Assembly: GCF_008014695.1 (NCBI RefSeq)
Contig: NZ_VOXE01000001.1
Span: 496,001-560,000, forward strand
Length of the DNA: 64,000 nt
Source: Chryseobacterium sp.
GTDB taxonomy: Bacteria > Bacteroidota > Bacteroidia > Flavobacteriales > Weeksellaceae
Direction of reading: 5' to 3'
The notes beneath the pieces are model-generated. The model was not told where the DNA came from. It saw only the letters and a list, made by a program, of their open reading frames with translations, and made no database searches. This document shows positions 32,019 through 40,989 of the stretch, piece after piece (within the stretch, counting starts at the first letter, position 1; the number at the start of each line of letters is the position of its first letter). The position numbers were made by a program, and so were the translations under genes.

Positions 32019-34744
32019 AATTTTTGAATAAAATTGTCACCGAGCTGCTGTCTCAAAGCGGGGATCTGTCTGATTTCAGCATCGTTTTACCCGGAAAAAG
32101 ACCGATCGTTTTCATCAAGAAAATACTGAGGGAAAAGCAGTATTCCGGTTTTCTGCCTGAATTCTTCACCATCGAAGACCTGATACAGGAGCTTGCCGGA
32201 AAGCAAAGCTTTCAGGGAATCCCTCTTTGGTTGTATGCCTATGAGGTTTACCGCACACAGCATCCTGCCGAAGATTTTTCGGTTTTTCTGAAATGGTTTC
32301 CGACCCTTCTGAAAGACTGGGACGATATCCTGAAGTTTTCAGACGATGACCAGGCGGTCCTCGAATATCTGTTTGATGAGGAAAGGATCAAGAACTGGTC
32401 CGAAAACCTGGGGGAGTCCGATGAAATACCAAGGAAAAAATTCCTTAATTTCTGGCGGAAGATGAGTGCATTCCTGCCTTTGCTCAAAGAAAAACTTCAG
32501 GAACAAAACCATGCGACTGCCGGAATGATCCACAAAGCCGCAAAGGATAAAATCAGTGATTTCGCCCAGCAAACAGACCGGAAATTTGTTTTCTGCGGTT
32601 TCAATGCCTTTACCCCGGCCGAGGAACAGCTTGTAAAAAACCTTTTGCAGTGGGACAAAGCACAGGTCTTTTTTCAGGCCGATGAATATTACGTTAAAGA
32701 CGAAAAACAGGAAGCCGGTATCTTTCTCAGAAACCATCTGAAATGGAAGGAGTTCAACAATAGCAGGAGTTTTCACTGGATCGAAAACGATTTTGTACAG
32801 CCCAAAAATATCAGTGTTTATGAAGTTTCGGGGAATATTTCGCAGACGAAGGTCCTGCCGGAAATATTCAAGGAGATCAACGATGAACATCTGACGAATA
32901 CGGCGGTTGTACTTCTTGATGAAAACCTTCTTCCGGCCAGTCTTGATGCCCTCAGTTCTGTGGAATTCCTGAACATTACGATGGGATTTCCGCTGAAGAA
33001 CCTGGGGTTTAGCCAGGCAGTGAAACAGCTTTTTTATCTGCAGAAGCAACTGGAAAAGAAAAAATCCTCCTACTATTACAGTGATGTCCTGACGGTTCTG
33101 GAAGAACTGCCGAACAGCGATGGTGAAAAAAAGATCATTGCTGACTTCAAATCGTTTATTGAGGAGCGAAATATCGTTTATATCTCGGCGAAACAGCTGA
33201 AGGAATCGTTACAAAACCTTTCCTATTACGCACTTTTTGAAAAGCCTGAGTCGGTTAATGCGTTTCTGGACCTTCTGATCCGTTTCTGTTTCGAACTGAA
33301 ATTCACGGAACTGGACGACATTCAGTATGAAAATGTTTCGCATTTTGAGAAGATTTTCAAAATCATTAAAAACCAGATCGCGCCGTATTCCTTTGAGGTG
33401 AAGATGGAGACTTTGGAAGTGCTCATCAATCAGCTTTTGAGTTCAGAATCGATAGATTTCCAGGGCGAGCCGCTTCAGGGGCTACAGGTAATGGGGCTCC
33501 TGGAAACCCGGCTTCTCAATTTTGAGAATATTATCCTGCTTTCGGTAAATGAAGGGAAACTGCCTCTGGGGAATTCGCAGAATACGTATCTCCCGTTTGA
33601 GGTCAGGAATCATTTCCAGCTTCATACTTTCCTGGAAAACGACAGCATTTATGCCTATCATTTTTACCGGCTGATTCAGGATTCGAAGAATGTGCATCTG
33701 CTGTACAACGCCTTAAGTTCAGGAGTCAATACAGGAGAAAAAAGCCGGTTCATCACCCAGATGGAATTTGAAAGTCCGCACGAAATCCGTCATCTGATCA
33801 TTGAAAACACGACCGAACCGATTCAGAAAGATCCCATCCGGATCAAAAAAACCGGAAAAGTTCTGGAAAAACTGGAGATCTGGAAGACCCGGGTTTCGGC
33901 TTCTCACCTTACTTCTTATCTGTACAATCCCGTCGATTTTTATCTGACGAAGATCCTGAATACAAAGGAATCAGAAGAAATTGAAGAAGAACTCTCGCAG
34001 CGCAGTTACGGGAATCTCGTTCATTACGCTCTTCAAGATATTTATGAAGTATTAGAAGGTAAAACACTATCTGTAAATGATTTAGAATTTTCACCGGAAT
34101 CACTGCTTAAAGTCATTGACGGAGCCATTGAAAAGCTCAGACACCAGACTGAGTTCTACGAAACCGGTATCAATTACATCCACAAATCCATTGCACAGCG
34201 GATTGTTAAAAGCATTGTTGATTACGACCGAAAACTTCTGGAAAACGGGAACACCATCGAAATCATTGCCGTTGAAAATAAATTTGAAAACATCGATTTT
34301 TTTCTGAATGAGGAAAAAACAGATAAAGTCGCTTTCTATGGTTTCATTGACCGCATCGACCGGCTGAACGGTAATTTGCGCATCATTGATTATAAAACCG
34401 CAAAAACGAAAAATCTGGCTATCAATATCCCGAAAAGGGAAGAGGATTTCGAAAAAACCGAAAGATTATTTTCAAAGGAAGAGAACAAACAGGCGATGCA
34501 GCTGAGTCTGTATGCCTATTCGATTCTGGAATCCGGCGATTTTCCTGATAACAGCATAGAATGTGGCATCTGGAGTTTTGCGGAAGTACAGAAGGGCGTA
34601 CAGAACCTTCGGGTATTCAAAGAAAACGCTATCTCCAAAAGCCTTCTCGAAACACCGATGAAATCAATCAGAAATGTAATTCTAGATATCCTTAATCCCG
34701 AAATTGATTTTGTGGAGGAAGTAAAAGTGAGCTACGCCGAATAA
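32015..34744 (+). CDS. AddB/RecB-like PD-(D/E)XK nuclease with inactive helicase part
   Basis: This 909-residue protein resembles the AddB-type partner of AddAB/RecBCD enzymes in Bacteroidota. It has a helicase-like N-terminal two thirds without a Walker A loop and a RecB-family nuclease domain at the end. Nuclease motifs are GNLVHYALQDIY (about 670), YGFIDRIDRLNGNLRIIDYKTAKTK (Asp and Asp-x-Lys, about 770-795) and QLSLYAYSIL (about 828). It likely takes part in double-strand-break repair; an addA-like gene is not in the window. The start TTG at 32015 overlaps DUF922 by four bases. The four-cysteine Fe-S signature of AddB is not seen. Confidence 0.82.
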   Translation: MKFLNKIVTELLSQSGDLSDFSIVLPGKRPIVFIKKILREKQYSGFLPEFFTIEDLIQELAGKQSFQGIPLWLYAYEVYRTQHPAEDFSVFLKWFPTLLKDWDDILKFSDDDQAVLEYLFDEERIKNWSENLGESDEIPRKKFLNFWRKMSAFLPLLKEKLQEQNHATAGMIHKAAKDKISDFAQQTDRKFVFCGFNAFTPAEEQLVKNLLQWDKAQVFFQADEYYVKDEKQEAGIFLRNHLKWKEFNNSRSFHWIENDFVQPKNISVYEVSGNISQTKVLPEIFKEINDEHLTNTAVVLLDENLLPASLDALSSVEFLNITMGFPLKNLGFSQAVKQLFYLQKQLEKKKSSYYYSDVLTVLEELPNSDGEKKIIADFKSFIEERNIVYISAKQLKESLQNLSYYALFEKPESVNAFLDLLIRFCFELKFTELDDIQYENVSHFEKIFKIIKNQIAPYSFEVKMETLEVLINQLLSSESIDFQGEPLQGLQVMGLLETRLLNFENIILLSVNEGKLPLGNSQNTYLPFEVRNHFQLHTFLENDSIYAYHFYRLIQDSKNVHLLYNALSSGVNTGEKSRFITQMEFESPHEIRHLIIENTTEPIQKDPIRIKKTGKVLEKLEIWKTRVSASHLTSYLYNPVDFYLTKILNTKESEEIEEELSQRSYGNLVHYALQDIYEVLEGKTLSVNDLEFSPESLLKVIDGAIEKLRHQTEFYETGINYIHKSIAQRIVKSIVDYDRKLLENGNTIEIIAVENKFENIDFFLNEEKTDKVAFYGFIDRIDRLNGNLRIIDYKTAKTKNLAINIPKREEDFEKTERLFSKEENKQAMQLSLYAYSILESGDFPDNSIECGIWSFAEVQKGVQNLRVFKENAISKSLLETPMKSIRNVILDILNPEIDFVEEVKVSYAE

Positions 34745-34754
34745 ATTTCAAAAA

Positions 34755-34784
34755 AAAGCCTTTCAAAATGAATTGAAAGGCTTT
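34755..34784. terminator. Bidirectional terminator between the nuclease and acyl-CoA dehydrogenase genes
   Basis: AAAGCCTTTCAA (34755-34766) pairs with TTGAAAGGCTTT (34773-34784) over a six-base loop. On the minus strand seven T residues follow. Confidence 0.88.
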
Positions 34785-34802
34785 CAGTGATCATAATATG
34801 TT

Positions 34803-35984
34803 CTAGCCGAAAGCATTAATGCCCGTTACATCCATTCCGGTGATCAGAAGATGGATATCGTGGGTGCCTTCGTAGGTAATAACAGACTCCAGATTCGCGG
34901 CATGGCGCATCATAGGGAATTCACCCATAATTCCCATACCACCAAGAATCTGTCTTGATTCTCTTGCAATATCGATTGCGATTTTTACGTTGTTTCTTTT
35001 CGCCATCGAAATCTGGGCCGGTGTTGCTTTATGGTCATTTTTAAGTTTTCCCAACTGCAGGCAAAGCAGCTGCGCTTTTGTAATTTCCGTTAAGAATTCG
35101 GCCAATTTTTTCTGCTGAAGCTGGAAAGAAGCGATCGGTTTGCCGAACTGCTTTCTTTCCTTTGCATATTGAAGTGCGGTGCAGTAGCAGTCAACCGCAG
35201 CACCGATTACGCCCCAGGAAATGCCGTAACGCGCAGAATTCAGACATGATAATGGCCCTTTTAATCCGGAAACTTTCGGTAATAAATTTTCTTTGGGAAC
35301 TTTCACGTCATTGAAAACGAGTTCGCCCGTTTTGGAAGCACGCAGACTCCATTTGTTGTGGGTTTCAGGCGTTGTAAACCCTTCAAAATCCCGTTCTACG
35401 ATCAGACCCTGAACTTTTCCTTCTTCATTTTTCGCCCAAACAACTGCGATGTCGCAAAGCGGGGCATTGGTAATCCACATTTTGGCACCGTTCAGCAGAT
35501 AATGGTCACCGTTGTCTTTAAAATAGGTCTCCATCGAACCCGGATCGGAACCGTGGTTCGGCTCTGTGAGTCCGAATGCGCCTATCATATCGCCGGAAGC
35601 AAGTTTCGGCAGGAATTTCATTTTCTGCTCCTCAGACCCGAATTCGTTGATTGGGAACATGACCAGTGAACTCTGCACCGAAGCTGCAGAACGGATGGCG
35701 GAATCGCCTCTTTCCAGTTCCTGCATAATGAGTCCGTAAGAAATCTGATCCAGCCCGGAACCGCCGTATTCCACCGGAATGTACGGTCCTAAAGCACCAA
35801 TTTTCCCCAATTCTTTCATCAGTCCCGGAATATCGGTATGTTGCTGTGCTGCTTCATCGATTTTCGGCATCACAAAACTCTCTACCCAGTCGCGGACAGA
35901 CTGCCGGATCAACTTGTGTTCATCCGTTAAAAGTTCATCCATTAAAAAGTAATCCGGTATGGTTGTGAGCGGGTAGTATGACAT
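34803..35984 (-). CDS. Acyl-CoA dehydrogenase (glutaryl-CoA dehydrogenase type)
   Basis: This 393-residue FAD enzyme matches the glutaryl-CoA dehydrogenase branch in length and in motifs such as GLTEPNHGSDPGSMET (about residues 137-152), NKWSLRASKTGELVF (about 202-216) and the C-terminal YEGTHDIHLLITG. Glu372 is the catalytic base. Glutaryl-CoA dehydrogenases oxidise and decarboxylate glutaryl-CoA from lysine and tryptophan breakdown; a broader substrate is possible. No electron-transfer or other degradation gene lies next to it. Confidence 0.87.
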   Translation of the reverse strand: MSYYPLTTIPDYFLMDELLTDEHKLIRQSVRDWVESFVMPKIDEAAQQHTDIPGLMKELGKIGALGPYIPVEYGGSGLDQISYGLIMQELERGDSAIRSAASVQSSLVMFPINEFGSEEQKMKFLPKLASGDMIGAFGLTEPNHGSDPGSMETYFKDNGDHYLLNGAKMWITNAPLCDIAVVWAKNEEGKVQGLIVERDFEGFTTPETHNKWSLRASKTGELVFNDVKVPKENLLPKVSGLKGPLSCLNSARYGISWGVIGAAVDCYCTALQYAKERKQFGKPIASFQLQQKKLAEFLTEITKAQLLCLQLGKLKNDHKATPAQISMAKRNNVKIAIDIARESRQILGGMGIMGEFPMMRHAANLESVITYEGTHDIHLLITGMDVTGINAFG

Positions 35985-36049
35985 ATTTTTTTGTTTGGCT
36001 AAAATTAGGTTTTTTCAGAAAGATGGCGAAATTTACGGGGTGAAAAATT

Positions 36050-36793
36050 TTATTTTTTTTCCGCGAATTTATAGAGATAAGGCGCTTTGTTGGCGGAGCC
36101 GTCAAAAAGCTTTTCGAGCCTTTCGAGGGAATTGAGTGCCAGAATTTTCCTCTGGAAATTATTCCGTCTGAATTTTTCGCCCAACACGGTTTCATAAACG
36201 GTCTGAAGTTCTTTCATCGTGAACTTTTCGGGGAGCAGATTGCTGGCAACGATCTGTGTATCGATGTTTTTTCTGAGATATTCGAGACCGGTGCTGATGA
36301 TCCTTTCATGATCGAAAGCCATGCTCGGAAGGTTAGTCACTTCAAACCAGGCGCAGCTTTCATTAAAGGCGTCGGGAAACGTATTGACCAAAGTAAAATC
36401 GATGAGGCTACAGTAGCCAACGGTGATAAACCGCTGAAAAATCCAGTGGTCGTCGGGAACCTCTATATTTTTGTTTTTCAGCAACGTACGGTGCACATTG
36501 TTCTCGGTGCGGCTGATCCTGCCAAAAGTATGAAACTGTTCAAGGAAAATATCCGAAAGATGAGTCCTTTCGTGCAGTACGCGCGATGCAGCTTCCCGGA
36601 GATCTTCATCATTAAAAACAAATCCGCCCGGAAGTGCCCAGAGGTCAAGATCGTGGTATTTAAGAAGCAGAATTTTCAGAATTCCTTCATGAAAGCCGAA
36701 AATGGCACAGTCCACCGAAATGTGCTGTACAAAATCTTTGGTTTCAATAAGTTCCTGCAGATTTTGCTTGATTTTCGAATCATCAATGTTCAT
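36050..36793 (-). CDS. Nudix-domain transcriptional regulator (NrtR/AraR type)
   Basis: This 247-residue protein has a Nudix-like domain (about residues 20-155) and a C-terminal winged helix (about 165-235, with MKELQTVYETVLGEKFRRNNFQRKI). The Nudix box reads GGFVFNDEDL then SRVLHERTHL: the first catalytic Glu is Val and one of the EE pair is Arg, so hydrolysis is unlikely and ligand sensing likely. In Bacteroidota such proteins control sugar and NAD genes. It follows the MFS permease gene by 11 bases and faces the glucan locus, so it may sense a product of that locus. A TTG at 36802 lies in a -7 box; the ATG at 36793 is preferred. Confidence 0.83.
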   Translation of the reverse strand: MNIDDSKIKQNLQELIETKDFVQHISVDCAIFGFHEGILKILLLKYHDLDLWALPGGFVFNDEDLREAASRVLHERTHLSDIFLEQFHTFGRISRTENNVHRTLLKNKNIEVPDDHWIFQRFITVGYCSLIDFTLVNTFPDAFNESCAWFEVTNLPSMAFDHERIISTGLEYLRKNIDTQIVASNLLPEKFTMKELQTVYETVLGEKFRRNNFQRKILALNSLERLEKLFDGSANKAPYLYKFAEKK

Positions 36794-36799
36794 AGCGGA

Positions 36800-36807
36800 C
36801 AAAATTA
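36800..36807 (-). promoter_or_regulatory. Possible -7 box before the Nudix regulator
   Basis: On the minus strand TAATTTTG spans 36807 to 36800 and overlaps the MFS stop codon. The ATG at 36793 follows within seven bases, so the regulator may also have its own nearly leaderless transcript. Confidence 0.45.
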
Positions 36808-38001
36808 AATATTTTTTTTAGTTTTTTCGGAAGCATGATACCGGAAATACAAAAAACTTATCACAAAAAGGATGACTGCTGCACCTGAAATCAGCAGTGC
36901 ATAATCCTTACCGTAATCATACTGAAAAATAAGGGACATGCTTACCGAACCGAATGAGCTGCCCAATGAAGAAAAAATAACGAGGATGGAAGTGAACACA
37001 TTCACATCGCTCCTGGATACGGTTGTGATCATTCCGGAACTGACGACCGGATAGAGTGGCGCCAAAAACAGTCCGATCAGCGGAAACAGGAACAGTGAAA
37101 TCTGCTGAAATCCGTTCAGCAGAAGAAAGTGAGCGGAGAGCAAAACGGAGAGTAAAAGCAGCACACAAAAAGAAAAGTACCGTGACAGGGAAAAATTCTG
37201 AATAATTCTGGAGGTCACCATCCGGCCGATGTAAGAAAATAAGGCCAGAAATGCGGTCGCCTGCAAAGCAAAAAAAGAATTGACACCCAGATGGATTTTA
37301 TAAAAGGAGGGAAGCCAGGAATTGAAGTTCTGTTCTATAAATACAATACAGAAAACCGTGAGGAAAAAAAGCAGATTTTTTTTGGTAAAAAACTTAAAAA
37401 CAGTGATTATGGAACCTTTATTTTCTGTGGTGATCCTGAGGTTGGTTACCGATCTCTGAAGGAGCAAGACCGTAAGAAAAGCCAAAAGCGAAATCAGCCA
37501 GAATCCGTATTTCCAGTAGTCGGAATATGCACTCGAAATCAGCCATCCAAACCCTATATTCACCACAAAAATACCGATCATAAAAGACGCTTCAACGCTG
37601 CTCATGACTTTGGCTAGAAGCGATTCCGAGGAAATACTGTTCCGGATAATGCCGTAAACGGAGATTTTCGCAATGGCAAAACACAGACCTATTACAGTAA
37701 ACCAGATCTTGAAAAACCAGAATGCTTCAACAAGTGGCAGCAGAAAACAGCAGCAGCCCACCACCAAAAGCGAAAAGGTTAAAGATTTTTTGCCGCCAAA
37801 ACGGGTGATGAAGCCTGCAGCAAATAAAGATATGAGGGCAATCGGCAAATCCTTAAAAGCTTCCAATATTCCCAGTTTCGCATAAGAAATTCCGCTTCCG
37901 GCCAACTGCAGGATTACAATTCCCATACAGTTGAGTACCATAGAGAAGATGAGAAAACTCAACTGCAGCGGCAGCGATATGGTTGACGATTTTAAGAACA
38001 T
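36805..38001 (-). CDS. MFS permease
   Basis: This 398-residue protein has about twelve hydrophobic segments and is an inner-membrane major facilitator. It has a short loop near residue 75 (TRFGGKKSLTF), of the type joining helices 2 and 3. The substrate is not visible. Its position, head to head with a SusC-SusD-glycosidase operon and in one operon with a Nudix regulator, suggests import of the mono- or disaccharide produced. The ATG at 38001 was chosen: a longer frame to 38079 adds a non-hydrophobic stretch that overlaps the susC upstream region. Confidence 0.82.
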   Translation of the reverse strand: MFLKSSTISLPLQLSFLIFSMVLNCMGIVILQLAGSGISYAKLGILEAFKDLPIALISLFAAGFITRFGGKKSLTFSLLVVGCCCFLLPLVEAFWFFKIWFTVIGLCFAIAKISVYGIIRNSISSESLLAKVMSSVEASFMIGIFVVNIGFGWLISSAYSDYWKYGFWLISLLAFLTVLLLQRSVTNLRITTENKGSIITVFKFFTKKNLLFFLTVFCIVFIEQNFNSWLPSFYKIHLGVNSFFALQATAFLALFSYIGRMVTSRIIQNFSLSRYFSFCVLLLLSVLLSAHFLLLNGFQQISLFLFPLIGLFLAPLYPVVSSGMITTVSRSDVNVFTSILVIFSSLGSSFGSVSMSLIFQYDYGKDYALLISGAAVILFVISFLYFRYHASEKTKKNI

Positions 38002-38173
38002 TTTGGTTAAAATTTCACAAATCCTTAATCTTTCGTTAAAACAGAAACTGAAAAAACGGCATTTTTTTAAGGATCCCAAGGAAGTTCAGGCATTGAAAGC
38101 CCCAAAAATACTGCAAAAACTGAAATAATTAAAAAAAAGATGCATTGTTAAGAAAAATTAAATAAATTTATTG

Positions 38174-38186
38174 TCTCAATTTGAGA
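38174..38186. promoter_or_regulatory. Palindrome upstream of susC
   Basis: TCTCAATTTGAGA is a perfect 6-bp inverted repeat with a one-base centre, 17 bases before the susC ATG. It overlaps a weak TAnnTTTG-like box (CAATTTG). It could be the operator of the Nudix regulator or an untranslated-leader hairpin. The rest of 38002-38173 shows only AT-rich DNA. Confidence 0.45.
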
Positions 38187-38203
38187 AAACAAAAACTAAC
38201 AAT

Positions 38204-40972
38204 ATGAAATTTAAGTATTCAAAAAGTCTCGGACTCATTGCGGCACTTTACTTTACCTCGAACGTGAATGCTCAGGTCCAGGATTCTCTACAGGAAAAAA
38301 GTATTGAAGAGGTGGTACTGATTGGGTATGGCAGTGTAAAGAAACAACAGTTAACAAGTGCCGTATCCACGGTAAAAGCTGATGCTTTTGCTGAGCGGCC
38401 CATTTACAATGCAGCACAGGCACTTCAGGGAAATGCATCGGGAGTTCAGGTGGTTCAGCCCTCCGGAAAACCGGGTGCGGCCATGCAGGTGAAAATCCGC
38501 GGAAACAACTCCATTTCATCTGATACCAATCCTCTGTATGTAGTTGATGGAATTCAGACCTATGATATTTCCGGGATTAACCCCAATGATATTGTTGAGA
38601 TGACCGTTCTGAAAGATGCAACATCAACAGCAATATATGGAGTAAACGGAAGTTCGGGAGTCGTGATTGTTACCACTAAAAAAGGAAAATCAGGAACACC
38701 GCAGCTGAGTTTCAATGCGTACTGGGGAGTTTCTAAGGTCGTCAACAATATTGATGTACTGAATTTAGACCAATATAAAACGCTGATCGGCGAAATAAAT
38801 CCCAATTATTTAATTACCGCCAACGATCCGAAATATGCCGGAATCAACACCAACTGGAAGGATGAAGTTTACCAGACCGGTTTCGACCAGAATTATAATG
38901 TATCATATGCTTTCGGATCCGACGGAGTTAGGGTGTATACCGCGTTAGGATATCAGGGAATCAGTGGTATTATTAAGCCTTCGAAGTTTGACAGGGTCTC
39001 CGCAAAAGTAAATCTGGATGCTGATCTTGCACCTTGGCTGAAGCTTAATACGAGTTTGAATTACTTCAACACGCAACTGCAGAATACCTCAGACAATTTA
39101 AGTACCGCAAGAGGTGGAGTGGTATTAAGCGCATTGAATACCCCTGCATTTCTTCCAATCTACGGAAGCCAGGTTAATGGAGTTCCGCTGGGAACCGACG
39201 GGCAACCTTTAGACGGATATAAACCGGGACAGTTTACTCCAAATCCTTATCAGTCGTCCTGGGAAAACCCAGTCGCTTATCAGTCATCACAGGACGATTT
39301 CAGCACCAACAGATTTATGAGTAATTTAGGTTTGGAGGTGAGACTTGCCAAAGGTTTTACCTGGAAACCGTCTGCGAGTTATGAAATCGTGGATTTACAG
39401 AATGATAAGTTCACAAACGGTTACCTCACTAATTACGGAAGGCAGAACAAAGGAATTGGAAGCGACAACAATACCGTTTGGGCTAACTATTTCCTGGAAA
39501 ATACGCTTAATTATAATTACAAAAGCGGAAAACACGATTTGGCACTGTTGCTCGGACACTCTATTCAGGAAAACAAATATACCTTCCATGGTTTTTCCGG
39601 AAATGAATTTCCGGAAGGAACTACAATGTTTGATGTAAACCTTGCCAAATTCCCGCATGAGTATTATAATCGGAATCTTAAAAGATATATGTCCGAATTC
39701 GGACGCGCAGTGTATACCTTCAACAATAAATACACCTTAATGGCCGTATTCAGGGCAACAGGAGCCTCCCAGCTCGCTGATGGAAACAAATGGGGATTGT
39801 TCCCCGGAGTTTCGGCGTCTTGGATGGTCTCAAATGAGGATTTTCTAAAGGACAGTCCGGTAGTTTCAGAATTTAAAATCAGGGGAGGTTGGGGTAAGAC
39901 AGGCAACGTATCTGCAATTCCTGATTATGCACATTTTGCTTTGAACAGTTTAACCGAGTTAGGACCTAATGGGGTATGGAACTACAGCCAGTTAGAAACC
40001 AGTGATCTGACCTGGGAAACCACTGCCGATACCAATATCGGCGTAGATCTGGGTTTTGCAAACCAAAAAATAAAACTTACTCTGGATGCTTATCAGCGTA
40101 AAACCTCAGACTTAATTATTCCGATAACTTTACCATTAGTTGATTTTCCTTTCCTGAAAAATGCTGGGGACATGGAAAATAAAGGAATCGAAGTTAGTTT
40201 AAACACTCAGAATTTTAAAAGGGAAGATTTCTCGTGGTCCACCAATTTTAACATTTCATCCAACAAAAATAAAATCACCAAAATAAATTATTTAAAAATA
40301 ATAGATGATGTACAATTGGAAACTGTTGGTGAAAGGGCAGTAAGATTACAGGCGGACCAGGCGGTAGGGGCATTTTTTGGCTATATGGTTGACAAAGTTG
40401 ATCCTGCTACCGGTACCTTGCTTTACAAAGATTTAAATGGAAACGGAGATTTTGATCCGGGAGACCGAACATTTATCGGAAACCCAAATCCTAAATTCAC
40501 TTTTGGCTTCTCCAATAATTTCACCTACAAAGGTGCCTATTTAGATGTTTTATTTACTGGTTCAGAAGGAAATGACATTTTCAATGCCTCAAGACTTGAT
40601 CTGGAAATGATGAATGATTTCAAAAACCAGTCGACTGTAGTGTTAGACCGCTGGACGACACCAGGCCAGATTACCAATATTCCTAAAGCAAATGATCCAA
40701 ATGCACTCCATCTTTCCGACAGATTTATTGAAGACGGATCATTTATTAAATTAAAAGCGGTTACGCTGGGCTATAATTTTAAGAATCTTCTTAAAGGGGT
40801 AAGCAGTTTGAATTTATATCTAACCGGACAGAATCTGGTAACATGGACAAAATACACGGGATTTGATCCGGAAGTAAATGCTTTTAGCACTACAGCAGGT
40901 GTTTTCGGAATCGATTACGGTACTTATCCTCAGGTTCAGACTTATATTGTAGGCTTAAAAGCCAATTTCTAA
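38204..40972 (+). CDS. SusC/RagA-family TonB-dependent transporter
   Basis: This 922-residue outer-membrane beta barrel has a signal peptide (about 1-24, ending NVNAQ). A TonB-box-like segment EVVLIGYGSVKKQQ follows at once, then the plug (about 45-165 with PLYVVDGIQT and NGSSGVVIVTTKKGK) and the barrel to the C-terminal GLKANF. The carboxypeptidase-regulatory-like N-terminal domain of most SusC proteins is absent. With SusD it imports oligosaccharides with energy from TonB. The first gene of the glucan operon; the susD gene follows after 17 bases. An upstream TTG at 38171 in the same frame is rejected as it lacks a signal peptide. Confidence 0.95.
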   Translation: MKFKYSKSLGLIAALYFTSNVNAQVQDSLQEKSIEEVVLIGYGSVKKQQLTSAVSTVKADAFAERPIYNAAQALQGNASGVQVVQPSGKPGAAMQVKIRGNNSISSDTNPLYVVDGIQTYDISGINPNDIVEMTVLKDATSTAIYGVNGSSGVVIVTTKKGKSGTPQLSFNAYWGVSKVVNNIDVLNLDQYKTLIGEINPNYLITANDPKYAGINTNWKDEVYQTGFDQNYNVSYAFGSDGVRVYTALGYQGISGIIKPSKFDRVSAKVNLDADLAPWLKLNTSLNYFNTQLQNTSDNLSTARGGVVLSALNTPAFLPIYGSQVNGVPLGTDGQPLDGYKPGQFTPNPYQSSWENPVAYQSSQDDFSTNRFMSNLGLEVRLAKGFTWKPSASYEIVDLQNDKFTNGYLTNYGRQNKGIGSDNNTVWANYFLENTLNYNYKSGKHDLALLLGHSIQENKYTFHGFSGNEFPEGTTMFDVNLAKFPHEYYNRNLKRYMSEFGRAVYTFNNKYTLMAVFRATGASQLADGNKWGLFPGVSASWMVSNEDFLKDSPVVSEFKIRGGWGKTGNVSAIPDYAHFALNSLTELGPNGVWNYSQLETSDLTWETTADTNIGVDLGFANQKIKLTLDAYQRKTSDLIIPITLPLVDFPFLKNAGDMENKGIEVSLNTQNFKREDFSWSTNFNISSNKNKITKINYLKIIDDVQLETVGERAVRLQADQAVGAFFGYMVDKVDPATGTLLYKDLNGNGDFDPGDRTFIGNPNPKFTFGFSNNFTYKGAYLDVLFTGSEGNDIFNASRLDLEMMNDFKNQSTVVLDRWTTPGQITNIPKANDPNALHLSDRFIEDGSFIKLKAVTLGYNFKNLLKGVSSLNLYLTGQNLVTWTKYTGFDPEVNAFSTTAGVFGIDYGTYPQVQTYIVGLKANF

Positions 40973-40989
40973 TATTTAAATCAAACAAA

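Noticed and set aside
38171-38203. TTG-initiated extension of susC
   Set aside because: It would put non-signal sequence before the signal peptide and spans the palindrome and leader.
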